From: Mesorhizobium zhangyense
GTDB taxonomy: Bacteria; Pseudomonadota; Alphaproteobacteria; Rhizobiales; Rhizobiaceae
Assembly: GCF_011045115.1 (NCBI RefSeq)
Contig: NZ_JAAKZG010000003.1
Location: 558,001-622,000, forward strand
Reading direction: 5' to 3'
Length of the DNA: 64,000 nt
Positions within the stretch are counted from its first letter, which is position 1, and the number at the start of each line of letters is the position of its first letter. Below the pieces are notes generated by a model. It was given only the letters and a program-made list of their open reading frames with translations, did no database searches and was not told the DNA's origin. Below are positions 42,831 through 51,344 of this stretch, piece after piece. The position numbers and the translations under genes are program-made.

Positions 42831-43376
42831 TCAATGCCCCTCAAACGCCACCAGCGTCCTCACCGGCACATCCAGCGCCTCCAGCTTCGCCCTTCCGCCC
42901 AGCTCCGGCAGGTCGATAACGAAACAGGCGGCCACGATATCCGCCCCCATCTGGCGCAGCAGCTTCACGGCGCCCTCAGCCGTGCCGCCGGTGGCAATCA
43001 GGTCGTCGACCAGGATAACCTTCTCACCGGGCACGACCGCGTCCTTGTGCATCTCCATCTCGTCCAGCCCGTATTCCAGGCTGTAGGCGACGCGCACGGT
43101 TTCGTGCGGCAGCTTTCCCTTCTTTCGGATCGGAATGAAGCCAGATGAGAGTTGGTGCGCCATTGCCCCGCCAAGGATAAAGCCGCGCGCCTCGATGCCG
43201 GCGATCTTGTCTATCTTCGAGCCGGCATAGGGATGCACCAGTTCGTCGATAGCGCGCCGGTATGCCCGCGCATTGCCGAGCAGCGTGGTGATGTCGCGGA
43301 ACATGATGCCCGGCTTGGGATAGTCGGGAATGTTGCGGATCGCAGAGATCAAGGTGTCTTCGAGGGAGGATTTCAT
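42831..43376 (-). CDS. apt: Adenine phosphoribosyltransferase
   Basis: A 181-residue purine salvage enzyme making AMP from adenine and PRPP. Landmarks are [27 protein letters not shown] and the PRPP-binding [16 protein letters not shown]. The start at 43376 fits the family N-terminus ([19 protein letters not shown]). It lies downstream of petC on the same strand but behind a strong terminator. Confidence 0.96.
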   Translation of the reverse strand: MKSSLEDTLISAIRNIPDYPKPGIMFRDITTLLGNARAYRRAIDELVHPYAGSKIDKIAGIEARGFILGGAMAHQLSSGFIPIRKKGKLPHETVRVAYSLEYGLDEMEMHKDAVVPGEKVILVDDLIATGGTAEGAVKLLRQMGADIVAACFVIDLPELGGRAKLEALDVPVRTLVAFEGH

Positions 43377-43414
43377 GAGACCGTTCCGTTGAGGCTTACT
43401 TGTGCGACCGCGCG

Positions 43415-43445
43415 GACAAAAAGAAAAGGGCGCTTGCGCGCCCTT
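43415..43445 (-). terminator. Strong terminator of the petABC operon
   Basis: On the minus strand AAGGGCGC pairs with GCGCCCTT around a 4-base loop and is followed by TTCTTTTTG. It starts 33 bases after the petC stop. Confidence 0.8.
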
Positions 43446-43477
43446 CCCAACATTCGACTTGCCGGCGGTTGCCGCTT

Positions 43478-44341
43478 TTAGTGGGCGACGCCCGACCAGA
43501 CCTTGCGCTTGGTCAGGTAGACGAGCGCTCCGAACAGCAGCAGGAAGGCCATGACACGGAAGCCGGTCTGCTTGCGTGCTTCCAGATGCGGCTCGGCGGC
43601 CCACATCAGGAAGGCGGAAACGTCGCGGGAATACTGGTCGACCGTCTGCGGCGCGCCATCGTCATAGGTGACCTGGTCATCCGAGATCGGCTTGGCCATG
43701 GCCAGCGACTTGCCGGCGATGAAATACGGATTGTAGTGCGTACCCTCGGCGATCTGCATTCCCGCCGGCGGCTGCTCGTCGAAACCCGTCAGCAGCGCGT
43801 GAATATAGTCCGGACCGGCTTCGGCATACTGCGTGAAGATGTCGAAGATGAAGGTCGGGAACCCACGCTCCACGCCGCGCGCCTTGGCGATCAGCGAGAA
43901 GTCCGGGGGAGCAGCACCACCGTTTGCAGCGGCAGCCGCATTGTGGTTCGGGAACGGCGACGGGAAGTGATCGCTGGGGATCGCCTTGCGCGTGAACATC
44001 TCGCCATCGGCGTTGGGGCCATCCTGCACTTCGTATTCGGCAGCAAAAGCCTTCACCTGGGCCTCGGAATAGCCGAGGTCTGCCAGCGTGCGGAAAGCTA
44101 CCAGCTCCATCGAATGACAGGCCGAGCAGACTTCCTTGTAGACCTTCAGGCCGCGCTGGAGCTGGGCCTTGTCGTAGGTACCGAACGGACCTGCGAAGGA
44201 CCAGTTTTCCTGCTTCGGCTTGTGGATCGGGAAATGGGTCGGCTCAGCCTCGTTATGGCCTTCCTCGGCGGCGATGGCAGCGCCAAACGCGCCGACCACG
44301 ACCAGTCCGAACACAGCCAATCCAGTGAGAATCTTTTTCAT
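43478..44341 (-). CDS. petC: Cytochrome c1 of the bc1 complex
   Basis: A 287-residue membrane-anchored cytochrome that passes electrons from the Rieske protein to soluble cytochrome c. A signal peptide ends near GAAIAAEE; heme binds at CSACH; the distal Met is probably in [10 protein letters not shown]; a C-terminal anchor ([21 protein letters not shown]) holds it in the membrane. The start follows GAGAGGAATGTTCGC. It is the third gene of petABC, here a separate gene rather than the cytochrome b-c1 fusion found in Bradyrhizobium. Confidence 0.97.
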   Translation of the reverse strand: MKKILTGLAVFGLVVVGAFGAAIAAEEGHNEAEPTHFPIHKPKQENWSFAGPFGTYDKAQLQRGLKVYKEVCSACHSMELVAFRTLADLGYSEAQVKAFAAEYEVQDGPNADGEMFTRKAIPSDHFPSPFPNHNAAAAANGGAAPPDFSLIAKARGVERGFPTFIFDIFTQYAEAGPDYIHALLTGFDEQPPAGMQIAEGTHYNPYFIAGKSLAMAKPISDDQVTYDDGAPQTVDQYSRDVSAFLMWAAEPHLEARKQTGFRVMAFLLLFGALVYLTKRKVWSGVAH

Positions 44342-44367
44342 GCGAACATTCCTCTCAAGATTCTCGC

Positions 44368-45669
44368 TCAGCCCTTGGTTTCCGGCGATGCCGCAGCACC
44401 CGCAGGGTGACCCGAGCCGGACTTGTTCTTCTCGAGCACCGCTTCGGTGATCGAGTTCGGCAACCGCCGCGGCGTCTCGATCAGGCCGAGAACCGGCATG
44501 ATGACGAGGAAGAACGCGAAGTAGTAAAGCGTCGAGGCCTGCGCCAGCGCCACATAGGTGCCTTCCGCCGGGCGCGAACCGAGCCAGCCGAGGAAGATGG
44601 CATTGGCAACGAAGAGCCAGAAGAACAGCTTGTACCACGGGCGATAGACGGCCGAGCGAACCTTCGACGTATCCAGCCACGGCACGAAGAACAGGACCGC
44701 GATGGCGCCGAACATGGCCAGCACGCCGCCGAGCTTCGAGTCGATCGGACCGATGTTGAAGGTGATGGCGCGCAGGATCGCGTAGAACGGCAGATAGTAC
44801 CATTCAGGCACGATATGAGCCGGCGTCTTCAGCGAGTCGGCAACGATGTAGTTGTCCGGATGGCCGAGATAGTTCGGGATGTAGAAGACGAAGTAGGCGA
44901 ACACGGCAAGGAACACGACCATGCCGAAGGCATCCTTGATGGTCGCATAGGGCGTGAAGGCCACGGTGTCGGTCTTCGACTTGATCTCGATGCCGGTCGG
45001 GTTGGTCTGGCCGACGACATGCAGCGCCCAGATATGAAGAATGACGACGCCGGCGATCATGAAGGGCAGCAGATAGTGCAGCGCAAAGAAGCGGTTCAGC
45101 GTCGGGTTGTCGACGGCGAAGCCACCAAGCAGAAGCTGCTGGACCCACTCGCCCACCAGCGGAATGGCGGTGAAGAAGCCGGTGATGACGGTGGCGCCCC
45201 AGAAGGACATCTGGCCCCAGGGCAGCACGTAGCCCATGAAACCGGTCGCCATCATCAGGAGGTAGATGATGCAGCCGAGAATCCAGAGCAGTTCACGCGG
45301 CGCCTTGTACGAGCCGTAGTAAAGGCCGCGCATGATGTGGATATAGACGGCAATGAAGAACATCGAAGCGCCGTTGGAATGCAGGTAGCGCAGCAGCCAG
45401 CCCGAATTCACGTCGCGCATGATCTTTTCGACCGACTGGAAGGCCAGGGTCGTGTCTGCCGCATAGTGCATGGCCAGCACGATGCCGGTCAGGATCTGCG
45501 CACCCAGCATCAGCGAAAGAATGCCGCCGAAGGTGTAGGCATAGTTCAGGTTACGCGGAACCGGAAAAGAGACGAACGAATCGTGGATGAGGCGCGGCAA
45601 TGGCATGCGCGCGTCGAACCAGCGTTCGATGCCTGTTTTTGGCGAATAGGTCGAGTGTCCACCGCTCAT
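44368..45669 (-). CDS. petB: Cytochrome b of the bc1 complex
   Basis: A 433-residue integral membrane protein with the two b hemes and the Qo and Qi sites. His ligands are expected in the spans near [32 protein letters not shown] and [11 protein letters not shown]. The Qo-site PEWY motif is intact ([12 protein letters not shown]). About eight spans are seen. GAGGGAAC lies upstream. It follows petA after 19 bases. Confidence 0.98.
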   Translation of the reverse strand: MSGGHSTYSPKTGIERWFDARMPLPRLIHDSFVSFPVPRNLNYAYTFGGILSLMLGAQILTGIVLAMHYAADTTLAFQSVEKIMRDVNSGWLLRYLHSNGASMFFIAVYIHIMRGLYYGSYKAPRELLWILGCIIYLLMMATGFMGYVLPWGQMSFWGATVITGFFTAIPLVGEWVQQLLLGGFAVDNPTLNRFFALHYLLPFMIAGVVILHIWALHVVGQTNPTGIEIKSKTDTVAFTPYATIKDAFGMVVFLAVFAYFVFYIPNYLGHPDNYIVADSLKTPAHIVPEWYYLPFYAILRAITFNIGPIDSKLGGVLAMFGAIAVLFFVPWLDTSKVRSAVYRPWYKLFFWLFVANAIFLGWLGSRPAEGTYVALAQASTLYYFAFFLVIMPVLGLIETPRRLPNSITEAVLEKNKSGSGHPAGAAASPETKG

Positions 45670-45688
45670 GGATTAAGTTCCCTCTGCC

Positions 45689-46249
45689 TTAGCCGATCCG
45701 GATCGAAGTGTCGGAAATGAACGAGAATACCGGGATCGCCATGTTCTCAGGCGCCGGTCCTTTGCGAATGCGTCCGGCCGTATCATACGCCGAGCCGTGG
45801 CACGGGCAGAACCAGCCGCCATATTCACCCTGCTCGCCGAGCGGGATGCAGCCAAGATGGGTACAGACCTGAACCATCACCATCCAGGCTTCCTTGCCCG
45901 GCACGGTGCGGTTTGCGTCGGTCGCGGGCGCGTCGCTCGCCAGATTGGCATTGCGTGCAAGCGGATCCTTGAGATCGCTGAGGCTGACGGCCTCGGCTTC
46001 CTTCATCTCTTTTTCGGTGCGGTTGCGGATAGCAACCGGCTTGCCGCGCCACTTGACCGTCAGCGACATGCCCGGCGTCAGCGAGGAGACGTCAACCTCG
46101 ACCGAGGAGGCTGCAAGCGTCGAAGCGTCGGGGCGCATCTGGTCGATGAACGGCCAGGCGACCGCACCAGCGCCAACGACGCCGGCCATGCCGGTCGCCA
46201 CATAAAGAAAATCACGACGGGTTGGGTCGATCGTGTCGTTTGCGCTCAC
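45689..46249 (-). CDS. petA: Rieske iron-sulfur protein of the bc1 complex
   Basis: A 186-residue protein carrying the [2Fe-2S] cluster of complex III. The uncleaved Tat-type N-terminus has TRRDFLYVATGMAG and one membrane span. Cluster ligands are in CTHLGC and CPCHGS. The start is taken as GTG 46249 with AAGGA about ten bases upstream; there is no ATG nearby at the right place. It is the first gene of petABC. A 19-base palindrome lies about 140 bases upstream. Confidence 0.96.
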   Translation of the reverse strand: MSANDTIDPTRRDFLYVATGMAGVVGAGAVAWPFIDQMRPDASTLAASSVEVDVSSLTPGMSLTVKWRGKPVAIRNRTEKEMKEAEAVSLSDLKDPLARNANLASDAPATDANRTVPGKEAWMVMVQVCTHLGCIPLGEQGEYGGWFCPCHGSAYDTAGRIRKGPAPENMAIPVFSFISDTSIRIG

Positions 46250-46388
46250 GAGATATGATCCTTTCGCCTTACCCACGCCGGCGGTGGAGCCATGTCCCCG
46301 CTCACTGTCGACGGCCCGCAACCGCATAGCGGACCAGGCTGACGAATTCCTCCGGCATTTGGCACTCGGTTTATGCGCGAAGCCGGCG

Positions 46389-46407
46389 CTTGTCCAGACG
46401 GGACAAG
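46389..46407. promoter_or_regulatory. 19-base palindrome upstream of petA
   Basis: CTTGTCC (46389-46395) and GGACAAG (46401-46407) are perfect arms with a 5-base spacer, 140-158 bases upstream of the petA start and about 150 bases upstream of the divergent antitoxin gene. It is a candidate regulator site for petABC. The rest of the 309-base gap (46250-46558) holds only this and the antitoxin palindrome. Confidence 0.4.
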
Positions 46408-46479
46408 GGGTCAGGGCAGATTGTCGCGGGTGGCTGTGGAGAGTTTATCAACAGGGTGGAAAACCATGCGCCATGTAAA

Positions 46480-46501
46480 AATGTAGATACATATCTACAT
46501 T
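46480..46501. promoter_or_regulatory. Operator-like palindrome upstream of phd-type antitoxin
   Basis: AATGTAGATA-CA-TATCTACATT is a perfect 22-base palindrome with 10-base arms, 57 bases before the antitoxin start. Phd/YefM antitoxins bind short palindromes of this kind to repress their operon. Confidence 0.55.
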
Positions 46502-46558
46502 ATCGTTGATACGTGGCCATTTTTGTGGAAATCTATCTGTAGACGAACGAGGATCACC

Positions 46559-46816
46559 GTGACCATTACGACTCTGTCCAGCCGCACGTTCAATCAGGAC
46601 ACAAGCGGCGCTAAGAAAGCCGCGAATAATGGCCCGGTCTTTATTACCGACCGTGGCCGGCCGGCCCATGTCCTGCTGACGATCGAGGATTATGAGCGCC
46701 TTGCAGGCAAGACGATGAGCCTGGCCGAAGCCCTTGCACAGACCGATGGCGGCGATTTCGACTTCAATCCGCAACCCATCGGCAAAGGCCTGTTCAGGCC
46801 GGCCGATCTCGACTGA
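46559..46816 (+). CDS. Phd/YefM-family antitoxin
   Basis: An 85-residue antitoxin. The Phd-fold core is SSRTFNQDTSGAKKAANNG, then PVFITDRGRPAHVLLTIED and YERLAG; the C-terminal segment (GDFDFNPQPIGKGLFRPADLD, read as the last 21 residues) is the likely toxin-binding tail. The start is a GTG preceded by GAGG; no suitable ATG is present. It overlaps the PIN toxin start by one base (TGATG). Confidence 0.88.
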   Translation: MTITTLSSRTFNQDTSGAKKAANNGPVFITDRGRPAHVLLTIEDYERLAGKTMSLAEALAQTDGGDFDFNPQPIGKGLFRPADLD

Positions 46817-47244
46817 TGTACCTGCTCGACACCAACGTCATCTCCGAACTCAGGCGCAGGGAACGGGCAAACCGTCAGGTTCTGGCGTGGGCGGACACCA
46901 TGTCGCCGGTGCAGTTCTTCCTTTCGGCCATAACCGTGCTCGAACTGGAATATGGCGCCCTTCTTGTCGAGAGGCGAGACGCGCTGCAAGGCGCATCGCT
47001 ACGCAACTGGATTTCAGGAACCATTTTGCCGCAATTTGAAGGCCGCATCCTTCCGGTCGACACCACGGTTGCTTTGCGCTGTGCAGCCTTGCACGTACCC
47101 GATCCTCGACCCGAGCGCGATTCGCTGATTGCGGCAACGGCGCTGGTGCACGGCCTGATCATCGTCACGCGCAACACAAGCGACTTCCAGCTGACCAGCG
47201 CGCCGCTTTTCAACCCGTGGCATGAGACTGGGGCCAAGGTCTGA
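46816..47244 (+). CDS. PIN-domain toxin (VapC-like)
   Basis: A 142-residue PIN ribonuclease beginning MYLLDTNVISELRR, with further acidic positions in ITVLELEYGALL, ERDSLIAATALVHGL and TRNTSDFQL. It belongs to the FitB/VapC type usually paired with Phd-like or RHH antitoxins. It is the third toxin-antitoxin module in the window. Confidence 0.92.
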   Translation: MYLLDTNVISELRRRERANRQVLAWADTMSPVQFFLSAITVLELEYGALLVERRDALQGASLRNWISGTILPQFEGRILPVDTTVALRCAALHVPDPRPERDSLIAATALVHGLIIVTRNTSDFQLTSAPLFNPWHETGAKV

Positions 47245-47278
47245 GCCCCTCTCCTGCAACGACTCGAATGAGTCCCGC

Positions 47279-47590
47279 TCACATCGCTCCGAGCCTGACC
47301 AGAATTTCCTTCGGGATGGCGAGATCGCGGATCACGTCATCGTGGCGGCGCAGGCCGCAAAGTTCGCGCTGGATGAAATAGGCGTGCACGGCGCGAGCCG
47401 TCGCTTTCAGCAACCGTGTTCTCTCGTCGGCATCGCCTTGATGGCCGCGCAGCTGCGCCAGCGCCTCCTCGGCACGCTGTCCGGCACGGCCGAGCGAAAC
47501 GGCCATTTCCGCCAGCATCTCGTGCTCCAGCACGTTGAAGCCGGTTTCCTGCGATGGATGCGAATACTTACCGGGCTGGCGAAGCGACAT
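47279..47590 (-). CDS. DUF6665-like protein
   Basis: A 103-residue mostly helical protein with no signal or membrane span. The segment FNVLEHEMLAEMAVSLGRAGQRAEEALAQL resembles the DUF6665 family as I remember it. It begins five bases after the third exporter gene on the same strand and is probably the last gene of that operon, which is the only hint about its role. Confidence 0.7.
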   Translation of the reverse strand: MSLRQPGKYSHPSQETGFNVLEHEMLAEMAVSLGRAGQRAEEALAQLRGHQGDADERTRLLKATARAVHAYFIQRELCGLRRHDDVIRDLAIPKEILVRLGAM

Positions 47591-47595
47591 GACGC

Positions 47596-49464
47596 CTACT
47601 CCGCGGCGAGCCGATCGGCCAGGAAGCCGCCCGACTGGCGCTTCCAGAGCTGCGCATAAAGCCCGTCCCTGGCGATCAGCGCTTCATGCGTGCCTTCCTC
47701 GACGATCTTGCCATCATCCAGCACGATCAGCCGGTCCAATGCCGCGATGGTGGAAAGGCGGTGAGCGATGGCTATGACGGTCTTGCCCTCCATCATCCGG
47801 TAGAGATTGTCCTGGATCGCCGCCTCGACTTCCGAATCGAGCGCCGAGGTTGCCTCGTCGAGAATGAGGATCGGTGCATCCTTCAGCATCATGCGCGCGA
47901 TCGCCACGCGCTGGCGCTGGCCGCCCGAAAGCTTCACGCCGCGCTCGCCGACATGGGCATCGTAGCCGCGCCTGTCCTTGGGATCGGACACATCGACGAT
48001 GAACTCATGCGCCGCCGCCCGCTCGGCTGCCTCCTCAATCTCGGCTTGCGTCGCCCCTTCGCGGCCATAGCCGATATTGTCGCGGATCGAGCGATGCATC
48101 AGCATCGCCTCCTGGCTGACCACGCCGAATTGCGCGCGCAGCGACCCTTGCGTCACCGAGCGTAAATCATGCCCGTCGATAAGGATGCGGCCTTGCTCGA
48201 CATCGAACAGCCGCAGCGCCAGGTTGACGATGGTCGTCTTGCCCGCCCCCGACGGGCCGATTAGCGCCACCCGCTCGCCCGGCCTGACATGCAGGTTCAG
48301 ATTTTCTATGACGCCGCCGCCCTTGCCGTAATGGAACGAGACGTTCTCGAAGCGGATATCGCCCTTGGCGCGCGGCATGACGACCGCGTCGGCCGCATCA
48401 CGTATCGCAGGCCGTACCGAGATCGTGCGGGTGGCATCCTGCACGGTGGCATAGTTGCGGATAAGGCCGCTGATGTTGAACATGATCCAGCCCGACATCT
48501 GGTTCAGCCGGAAGACAAGGCCGAGCGAGGCGGCGATGGCGCCGGTGGAAATGCCTCCGCCGGTCCATTTGTAGATGCAGATCGCCGCCACCGATCCCAT
48601 CATGAACCCGTTGAGGATGGCGATCGCGCTGCGAACCAGCGTGACCGAGCGCGTCAGCCGCACCACCGCAACCAGAAACCGCTCCAGCCCGTCGCGAACA
48701 TAGGCATGTTCGCGACGCCCGCTGTCGAACAGCTTTACCGCCATGATGTTGGTGAAGGCATCGACCAGCCGCCCGTTGAAGATCGAGCGTTCGTCTGCCA
48801 CGGCGCGGCCGGCGCGGCGCATTTCGGGCAGCAGGAAGTAGACGATCGCGCCATAGAGGATGAACCAGACCGTCACAACCACGCCCATTAGCGGATCAAC
48901 CGTGATCAGGATCGTCGTCGTCAGGATCATGAAGGTCAGGAATGCCCACATGGTCTGGAGCACGTTGACGATGAAATCGCCAACGGCCTCGCCGCCCTGC
49001 ATGATCTTGGTGGCGATGCGCCCGGCGAAGTCGTTCTGGTAGAAATCATAGGGCTGCTCGATGACGCGGCGGAACGCCTGCCAGCGCACCATCGAGAAAA
49101 ACCCTGGCACGACCATCTGCTGCTCGACGATCGCGCCGCCGATCATCACCACGCTGCGCACCACCAGAAGCAGCGCCATGAGCGCCACCAGTTCCGGCCA
49201 GTGATCGGCCAGCAATGCCTGCGGGCTGGTCTTGTCGAGAAGATCGATCAGCCAGCCCACCGACCAGTAGAGCGCGGCGTCGACCGCGCCGGAGAGGCCG
49301 CCGACAATCAGCAACAGGATGAACGGCCCCTTGGCCTGACTGGCGAAGTAAAGGATGAAGCGCCACGCATTGGCCGGCAGCACTTCGCGGTCGGTGTCCT
49401 GGAACGGATCGATCCAGCCTTCCAGCCTGCGCCACTGCCGATCTGAGAAGCTGCCCTCTTTCAT
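47596..49464 (-). CDS. ABC exporter half-transporter 1 (ABCB/MsbA-like)
   Basis: A 622-residue protein with an N-terminal six-span membrane domain and a C-terminal ATPase. Walker A is GPSGAGKTT, the signature LSGGQRQRVAIARM, Walker B ILILDEATSALD and the switch His in IAHRLSTI. An unusual aromatic N-terminal preface (RRLEGWIDPFQDTDREVLP) is shared by all three tandem copies. It starts in an ATGA overlap with the upstream exporter gene, so the subunits are made together. The substrate is unknown; MsbA-like exporters carry lipids or drugs. Confidence 0.93.
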   Translation of the reverse strand: MKEGSFSDRQWRRLEGWIDPFQDTDREVLPANAWRFILYFASQAKGPFILLLIVGGLSGAVDAALYWSVGWLIDLLDKTSPQALLADHWPELVALMALLLVVRSVVMIGGAIVEQQMVVPGFFSMVRWQAFRRVIEQPYDFYQNDFAGRIATKIMQGGEAVGDFIVNVLQTMWAFLTFMILTTTILITVDPLMGVVVTVWFILYGAIVYFLLPEMRRAGRAVADERSIFNGRLVDAFTNIMAVKLFDSGRREHAYVRDGLERFLVAVVRLTRSVTLVRSAIAILNGFMMGSVAAICIYKWTGGGISTGAIAASLGLVFRLNQMSGWIMFNISGLIRNYATVQDATRTISVRPAIRDAADAVVMPRAKGDIRFENVSFHYGKGGGVIENLNLHVRPGERVALIGPSGAGKTTIVNLALRLFDVEQGRILIDGHDLRSVTQGSLRAQFGVVSQEAMLMHRSIRDNIGYGREGATQAEIEEAAERAAAHEFIVDVSDPKDRRGYDAHVGERGVKLSGGQRQRVAIARMMLKDAPILILDEATSALDSEVEAAIQDNLYRMMEGKTVIAIAHRLSTIAALDRLIVLDDGKIVEEGTHEALIARDGLYAQLWKRQSGGFLADRLAAE

Positions 49465-51344
49465 TCGGCCGGCCTCGTCGCTTCGATCTGGTCTTCGTGG
49501 AACAGGAAGCCGCCGGACTGGCGCTTCCACAGCCGCGCATAAAGGCCGTCCTGCTCCACGAGTTCGTCATGCGTACCCTGCTCGACGATGCGCCCGTCAT
49601 CCAGCACCACCAGCCGGTCGAGGGCTGCGATGGTCGAAAGGCGGTGCGCAATGGCGATGACGGTCTTGTTCTGCATCAGCGCATGGAGATTTTCCTGGAT
49701 CGCCGCCTCGACATCCGAATCGAGCGCCGACGTCGCTTCATCCAGCACCAATATAGGCGCGTCTTTCAGGAAGACACGGGCAATGGCGATGCGCTGGCGC
49801 TGGCCGCCCGACAGCTTTACGCCGCGCTCGCCGACATAGGCGTCGTAGCCGGCGCGCTCCTTGTTGTCGCGCAGCCTGCCGATGAAATTATGGGCCTCGG
49901 CCTTGCGCGCCGCTGAAATAATCTCGGCATCGGTCGCGTCCGGCTTGCCGAGCTTGATGTTGTCGCGCAGCGAGCGATGGAACAGGGCGGTATCCTGGCT
50001 GACCACGCCGATATTGGCCCGCAGCGAATCCTGCGTCACGGTCGATACATCCTGGCCGTCGATCAGGATCCTGCCGCCTTCAAGGTCGTAGAGCCGCAGC
50101 ATCAGGTTGACGAGCGTGGTCTTGCCTGCACCGGACGGCCCGACCAGCCCGACCTTCTCGCCCGGCTTGACGACAAGATCGATGCCGTCGAGCACGCCGC
50201 CGCCCTTGCCGTAGTGAAAGACGACATTCTCGGCGCGGATCTCGCCGCCCTTGACCACCAGTTCCTTCGCACCGGGCTTGTCGATCAGTCCGAGCGGCTG
50301 CGAGATCAGCGCCTTGGAGTTTTCGAGAACACCGAGATTTCTCAGGATGCCATTGAGCTGCATCATCAGCCGCAGCAGCAGCATGTTCAGCCGCAGCACG
50401 AGGCTGAGCGTGAAGGCGACGGCGCCGACTGTGATCGTGCCCTCGACCCAGAGAAACACGGCAAAGCATGCAATCGCCGTGATCATCACGCCTGACAGCG
50501 CGGTCATGGTGATGCGCAGGCCGGTCAGCTTGCGCATAAACGGCCGCTGGGTCTCGACATAAATGTCGAAGCCGTTGCGGATATAGCGGTCGTCGCCGTC
50601 GGCGGCGAACAGCTTCAGCGTCAGCACATTGGAATAGGAATCGACGATCCGGCCATTGATCATCGAGCCGGCCTCGGCAGTCGCCTCGGCATGCTTGCGG
50701 ATCGACGGCAGGTAGTGGCGCGCGACGAAGCCGAAGGCGATAATCCACACCAGCACCAGCCCGGCCATCCTGAGATCGAGGCTGGCCACCAGCGCCAGCG
50801 TTGTGATCGTGTAGATGATCATGAACCACACGACCTCGATGAAGCTTTCCATCAGGTCGCCCGTCGCCTGCCCCGCCTGCCAGACCTTGGTGGCGATGCG
50901 GCCGGCGAAATCGTTCTGGAAGAAGGCATAGGACTGGCGCGAGACGTGGCGATGCGCCTGCCAGCGGACGAGATTGTAGAAGCCCGGCGTGATGGTCTGC
51001 TCATCGATCAGGTCGGACAGCGCCTCGACGATCGTCCGCAGCACCAGGACGGTGACAAGCATGAACAGCAGCTGCATGCCGGCAGCATCCCAAAGCCCCT
51101 GCCAGCTCCTGTTGCCGGAAGCCTGGTCGAGAATATCGACCAGATGCCCGACGAAATAAAAAAGCCCCGCTTCGACAAGCGGGGCGATGCCGCCGATGAC
51201 CAGCATGGCGAAGAAGGCGAGCTTTGCCTGGCCGACATAGTGCCAGATAAAGCCCCACACCGTCTCGGGTGGCCGAAGGTTACCGGGCTCCCGAAACGGG
51301 TTCACCCAGCCTTCGAACACCTCGTAGACGGCGCGCATGCTCAT
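49461..51344 (-). CDS. ABC exporter half-transporter 2 (ABCB/MsbA-like)
   Basis: A 627-residue half-transporter with the same layout as its neighbours: preface FEGWVNPFREPGNLRPPETV, six spans, then Walker A GPSGAGKTT, LSGGQRQRIAIAR, LVLDEATSALD and IAHRLSTI. Catalytic residues look intact. Start at ATG 51344 in an ATGA overlap with the third copy; a second in-frame ATG lies two codons later. The C-terminal tail LYARLWKRQSGGFL is almost identical to those of the other two copies, while the final residues differ. Confidence 0.93.
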   Translation of the reverse strand: MSMRAVYEVFEGWVNPFREPGNLRPPETVWGFIWHYVGQAKLAFFAMLVIGGIAPLVEAGLFYFVGHLVDILDQASGNRSWQGLWDAAGMQLLFMLVTVLVLRTIVEALSDLIDEQTITPGFYNLVRWQAHRHVSRQSYAFFQNDFAGRIATKVWQAGQATGDLMESFIEVVWFMIIYTITTLALVASLDLRMAGLVLVWIIAFGFVARHYLPSIRKHAEATAEAGSMINGRIVDSYSNVLTLKLFAADGDDRYIRNGFDIYVETQRPFMRKLTGLRITMTALSGVMITAIACFAVFLWVEGTITVGAVAFTLSLVLRLNMLLLRLMMQLNGILRNLGVLENSKALISQPLGLIDKPGAKELVVKGGEIRAENVVFHYGKGGGVLDGIDLVVKPGEKVGLVGPSGAGKTTLVNLMLRLYDLEGGRILIDGQDVSTVTQDSLRANIGVVSQDTALFHRSLRDNIKLGKPDATDAEIISAARKAEAHNFIGRLRDNKERAGYDAYVGERGVKLSGGQRQRIAIARVFLKDAPILVLDEATSALDSDVEAAIQENLHALMQNKTVIAIAHRLSTIAALDRLVVLDDGRIVEQGTHDELVEQDGLYARLWKRQSGGFLFHEDQIEATRPAE

